Source of the DNA: DATLAN01 sp035527455
GTDB lineage: Bacteria > Planctomycetota > Planctomycetia > Pirellulales > Thermoguttaceae
Direction of reading: 5' to 3'
DNA: 34,368 nucleotides
Assembly (NCBI GenBank): GCA_035527455.1
Contig: DATLAN010000552.1
Span: forward strand, 1-34,368
Shown here: one piece after another, positions 31,435-34,368 of the stretch
Layout: every line of letters starts with the position of its first letter
Position numbering within the stretch: position 1 is the stretch's first letter
Made by a program: the position numbers and the translations under genes
Notes under the pieces: generated by a model
Seen by the model: only the letters and a program-made list of their open reading frames with translations
The model's database searches: none
What the model was told of the DNA's origin: nothing

Positions 31435-33693
31435 ATGGCCACTGGACAGGGAATTCGAGCGGGGCGAGCGTTTGTCGAGCTCTACGCCGACGATTCGCGC
31501 CTGACGGCCGGGCTGAAGGCGTCCTCCGCCAGGCTCAAGAGCTGGGGCGCCTCGACGATGGCGGCCGGGGCCAAACTCTTCGCCGCCGGCGGGGCGGTGA
31601 TCGCTCCGTTGCTCGGATGCGTCAAGACGTTCATGTCCACCGGCGACGCGCTGGACAAAATGTCCGGCCGCGTGGGCGCCTCGGTCGAATTTCTCTCGGC
31701 GCTGTCCTACGCCGCCCAGATCGGAGGCACCGATATTGCCTCCATAGAGTCGGACATCCGCAAGCTGCATTCCACGGCCTACGACGCGAGCCGGGGACTG
31801 GGAAGCGCCACCGAGGCGTTCGACGCCTTGGGGATCAGTGTTGTGGGGACCGACGGAAAACTCAAAAGTACCGAACAGCTCTTCATGGAATCGGTCCAAG
31901 CCCTTTCTCGCGTCGAGAGTGAGACGAAGAAAGCCGCCCTGGCGCAGGACCTTTTCGGGCGCTCGGGGACGGCGCTGCTGCCGATGCTCAAAGACGGCGC
32001 CGAGGGCCTGGCTGCGGTCATGGAAAAGGCCCACGAGATGGGCGTTGTGATGACGACGGAGGACGCCGCGGCGGCCGCCGTTCTGACCGACGCCTGGACG
32101 GACCTGAAAACGACGTCGGTCAAGGTGGCGGTGCAGATCGGCGGCGCCCTGGCACCGAGCCTGACCGAAGTGGCCGGGAAGATCACCGCCGCCATCGGCC
32201 CGACCATCGATTGGATCAAGCGTCATTCGGAGCTGATTGTGACGATCTTCAAACTCGCCGCGGCCGCCGTGCTGGTCGCCGGGCCGTTGATCGCGTTGGG
32301 AGCCACACTATCCGCGGTCGGCACCGTCGCGGCGATCGCCGCAACCGTTCTGGGCGCGATGCTGTCGCCGGTCGGCTTGCTCGTGACGGCCGTCGCCCTC
32401 TTGGTAGCCGTCTTCGTGGATTGGGGCGACGTGCTGCGAAGCCTGACGGGCCTTATGGGGCAGACCGCCTTGCTCGATTACAAGACGGCCGACGCGATGC
32501 GGCAAGAGTCCGAAGCGATGCAAGCCAAGATCAAGCGACTCGAGGAGCTCCGAAGCAAGCAGACCAGAACGAACATGGAAACGGCGGAGGCCGTGACGCT
32601 GGCCAACGAACTCAAAAGCGCTTATCCGGCACTCGCATCGCAGATCGACGCCGTGGGAACGGCCGCGGGCAACACGGCGCAACTGATGTACGCCTTGAAC
32701 CGGGCGATGCTCGAACAGACCAAGATCGACTTGAAACAACAGCTTGTTGCCGGCGCCCAGGCATACAAGGGGTTGAAGGCCGAAGCGGACCGGTACTCGC
32801 AAACGGGCATGGATTTGAGCGCTAGGAGATTCACGCCCGCCACCGTCCCGTATTACGCTCGCCAGGCGAGAGACGAGGGGATCCGCGAAATGAGGACCGC
32901 GAGTCGCGACGCCTATGCCCGCGCCGCGGAACAAGCCGCCAAGAACACCCAAGCCCAAAAGCTTCTGGCGGATCTGGAAAACGCGACGCCGCCCGGCGCA
33001 ACCGGCGCCAAGGGCCCCGCGGTGGAACCCGGGCATTCCCAAGCCGACTACAACGCGAGAAACGCCGAACTCCAACAGGGGCTCCAGGAGATATGGGCGA
33101 AGGGGCGCGAAGACCCGATGCAGCGGGAGTTGGAGCTGCTTCGCTTGGCCTACGATCGCAAGTACGAGATGGCCAAAGAGTCCGAACAGGACCTCGCCTT
33201 GCTGGCGATGGCCGAGCGAGCCGAAATCGCCCAAATCGAAGAGCGCTATGCGGAAGAGTCGGCGGCCAAGCGGTTGGGCGTCGAGGAAGACCTGGCCGAC
33301 GAAATCGCGCGGCTGGAAATCGAGCTGGCCACAAAACCGGGGCCCGAACGGGAGGCCGCGATGATGGCTTTCGAGCGGGACAAGGACTTGCGGGAGGCCG
33401 AAGAGATGGGGCTTCCCGAAAATGTCTTGGACGAAATCCAGCGCAAATACGAACTCATGTTCGAACTGAGCAAGGCCGGCGGGGGCCTCCGAGAAACGAT
33501 GGAGAGCAGCCGCGGCACATTCTCCGCGGCCGCGACGCAGAGCCTCCAGGGGAGCGGTCCGATGGGACAGATCGCGAAGAACACCGCGGACGCGGCCGCG
33601 GCGGCCAAAAAATCCGTTGAAATCGAAGAACAGCAACTGGCCGAAATGAAGAAAAACAGGCGGGAAGGCGGCTTGTGCTTCACCCGACGATGA
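31435..33693 (+). CDS. Phage tail tape-measure-like protein
   Basis: This 752-residue protein starts with GIRAGRAFVELYADDSRL and LTAGLKASSARLKSWGAS, then DALDKMSGRVGASVEFL and ALAQDLFGRSGTALLPML, the pattern of tape-measure proteins annotated in phages and, often, planctomycete genomes. Two or three hydrophobic helices follow (about 265-335), then a long alpha-helical, Glu/Arg-rich region (about 350-720). In phages the protein sets tail length and forms part of the DNA-ejection path. No other tail, capsid, portal or terminase gene is visible in this window. A clear ribosome site is missing; a seven-base tandem repeat stands in its place. The protein is shorter than many tape measures. Confidence 0.7.
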   Translation: MATGQGIRAGRAFVELYADDSRLTAGLKASSARLKSWGASTMAAGAKLFAAGGAVIAPLLGCVKTFMSTGDALDKMSGRVGASVEFLSALSYAAQIGGTDIASIESDIRKLHSTAYDASRGLGSATEAFDALGISVVGTDGKLKSTEQLFMESVQALSRVESETKKAALAQDLFGRSGTALLPMLKDGAEGLAAVMEKAHEMGVVMTTEDAAAAAVLTDAWTDLKTTSVKVAVQIGGALAPSLTEVAGKITAAIGPTIDWIKRHSELIVTIFKLAAAAVLVAGPLIALGATLSAVGTVAAIAATVLGAMLSPVGLLVTAVALLVAVFVDWGDVLRSLTGLMGQTALLDYKTADAMRQESEAMQAKIKRLEELRSKQTRTNMETAEAVTLANELKSAYPALASQIDAVGTAAGNTAQLMYALNRAMLEQTKIDLKQQLVAGAQAYKGLKAEADRYSQTGMDLSARRFTPATVPYYARQARDEGIREMRTASRDAYARAAEQAAKNTQAQKLLADLENATPPGATGAKGPAVEPGHSQADYNARNAELQQGLQEIWAKGREDPMQRELELLRLAYDRKYEMAKESEQDLALLAMAERAEIAQIEERYAEESAAKRLGVEEDLADEIARLEIELATKPGPEREAAMMAFERDKDLREAEEMGLPENVLDEIQRKYELMFELSKAGGGLRETMESSRGTFSAAATQSLQGSGPMGQIAKNTADAAAAAKKSVEIEEQQLAEMKKNRREGGLCFTRR

Positions 33694-33768
33694 GCGAGAA
33701 AGATCGCTCCACCGCAAACCACAAAGGACCATCGAAACACTTTACACCACACTTTGGAGGCTGCGAAA

Positions 33769-34035
33769 ATGCCTGAACCGTACGATCCCAAGAAATTATT
33801 CAAGCTAGCGACGCCGACCAAGAGGCCGTTTGGCGGTGGGAAGCGGGTCGCTGCGGGTGAGTCGCTCCAGTGCGAAAGTTGCGTGAAGTCCGGCCGGCCG
33901 TGCAGCGACGACTGCGACGGCGACGGCAAGCAATCGAGCGACGCCCGGCTTGCATCGCTCGAGCGGGATATGGCCGCGTTGAAGGGGCAACTGGCGATCG
34001 CCAACCGCCGCCGAGGCCACGCGCGATCGGCCTAA
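33769..34035 (+). CDS. Small Cys-containing protein
   Basis: This 88-residue protein has a basic N-terminal half, a Cys motif CESCVKSGRPCSDDC (about residues 37-51; CxxC, then two more Cys) that may bind zinc, and a C-terminal helix ARLASLERDMAALKGQL with heptad character. The family is not recognised. ATG 33769 follows TTGGAGG by eight bases, a strong site. Its stop overlaps the next start as TAATG, so the two are probably translated together. It follows the tape-measure gene by 75 bases. Confidence 0.55.
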   Translation: MPEPYDPKKLFKLATPTKRPFGGGKRVAAGESLQCESCVKSGRPCSDDCDGDGKQSSDARLASLERDMAALKGQLAIANRRRGHARSA

Positions 34036-34262
34036 TGATGACCGAGGCAAACATGACTCCTCGAAGAGGACCGCGAACCACGCGCCTGCCGGCGCCTGCC
34101 CTGCCCGCCGCCGAACTGGACGAACTCTACGACAGGATGGGCGAGGTGATCGAGCAAATTCTCGACGTCCCAGCAGATCCTCGGGACGCAGCGGGTGGAG
34201 GCGACGCGACGCGCCCGGGCCGGCGATCGCGGCGGCGGTACCGGCCGCCGGCGACGGCGTAG
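34035..34262 (+). CDS. Small hypothetical protein coupled to the preceding gene
   Basis: This 75-residue protein starts at ATG 34035, sharing one base with the upstream stop (TAATG). The middle, ALPAAELDELYDRMGEVIEQIL, is an acidic amphipathic helix; both ends are Arg/Pro-rich and probably disordered. Nothing in it is recognised. The overlap, the correct frame and the terminator that follows are the main support. Alternative in-frame starts lie at 34038 and 34053. Confidence 0.45.
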   Translation: MMTEANMTPRRGPRTTRLPAPALPAAELDELYDRMGEVIEQILDVPADPRDAAGGGDATRPGRRSRRRYRPPATA

Positions 34263-34307
34263 CTTCGGCGTGAAACGGATCGCGAGCAAGTGGGCATGGT
34301 CAGGTTG

Positions 34308-34352
34308 GCCGGCCGCGGGTCTTGGTTTGGGCACCGCGGCCGGCTCTTTTTT
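34308..34352 (+). terminator. Strong intrinsic terminator
   Basis: Perfect 11-base arms GCCGGCCGCGG (34308-34318) and CCGCGGCCGGC (34334-34344) with a 15-base loop are followed by TCTTTTTT. It closes the plus-strand gene block. Confidence 0.8.
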
Positions 34353-34368
34353 CCCCATGCGCAAAAGA

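Noticed and set aside
31231..33732. Long minus-strand open frames opposite the tape-measure-like gene
   Set aside because: Antisense shadows in a high-GC gene; their composition is Arg/Gly/Leu-rich without motifs.
24556..34368. Complete prophage with integrase and attachment sites
   Set aside because: No integrase, terminase, portal or capsid gene and no convincing att pair could be seen, so only a mobile-like module is claimed.

Overview
The window looks like a chromosomal segment of a high-GC planctomycete, probably of the Pirellulales type. This is inferred from the protein families (TAT-exported aldo/keto-reductase-like protein, exported DUF1593 protein, planctomycete-style zinc ribbons and tape-measure protein), the loosely packed gene order and the many GC-rich palindromic repeats between genes. 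No rRNA gene, complete tRNA gene or CRISPR array was recognised.

Bases 1-16400 are a housekeeping mosaic. They hold the tail of a uroporphyrinogen-decarboxylase-family gene, a small zinc ribbon, a glucuronokinase-like GHMP kinase next to a GalU-type uridylyltransferase, and alanine dehydrogenase. PurE and MtnA follow, then a FixJ/FixL-like two-component pair whose kinase has PAS and GAF domains. Next come UDP-glucuronate decarboxylase, an outer-membrane-type protein with an Asp/His-rich tract, an M48 metalloprotease/LemA pair and an exported M14 carboxypeptidase. The kinase, GalU and the decarboxylase could together take free glucuronate to UDP-glucuronate and UDP-xylose.

Bases 16400-24555 hold a repeat cluster and an AT-richer gene for a DUF4062 (TIR-like) protein. 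Its neighbourhood is bounded by two perfect copies of a 20-base direct repeat. Beyond it lie a TAT-exported aldo/keto-reductase-like protein, an exported DUF1593 nucleoside-hydrolase-like protein divergent from a cytosolic nucleoside hydrolase, and an HtrA-like serine protease.

Bases 24556-34368 form a different, co-oriented (+) module that resembles a mobile or phage-derived element. It starts with a structured leader and a DNA-binding protein built from three repeated units, followed by an iteron-like repeat block. Small DNA-binding proteins, a replication-initiator-like winged-helix protein, an HTH/zinc-ribbon protein and a topoisomerase VI A-like (Mini-A type) Toprim protein come next. 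A zinc ribbon, a helical protein, a tape-measure-like protein and two small coupled genes complete it, ending at a strong intrinsic terminator. No integrase, terminase, portal or capsid gene is visible, so the kind of element is unresolved.

Palindromic repeats recur between genes. Several form head-to-head inverted pairs and several begin with GTAG, as in REP/BIME elements. A separate hairpin element sits just downstream of three stop codons, always in the same orientation relative to the gene.
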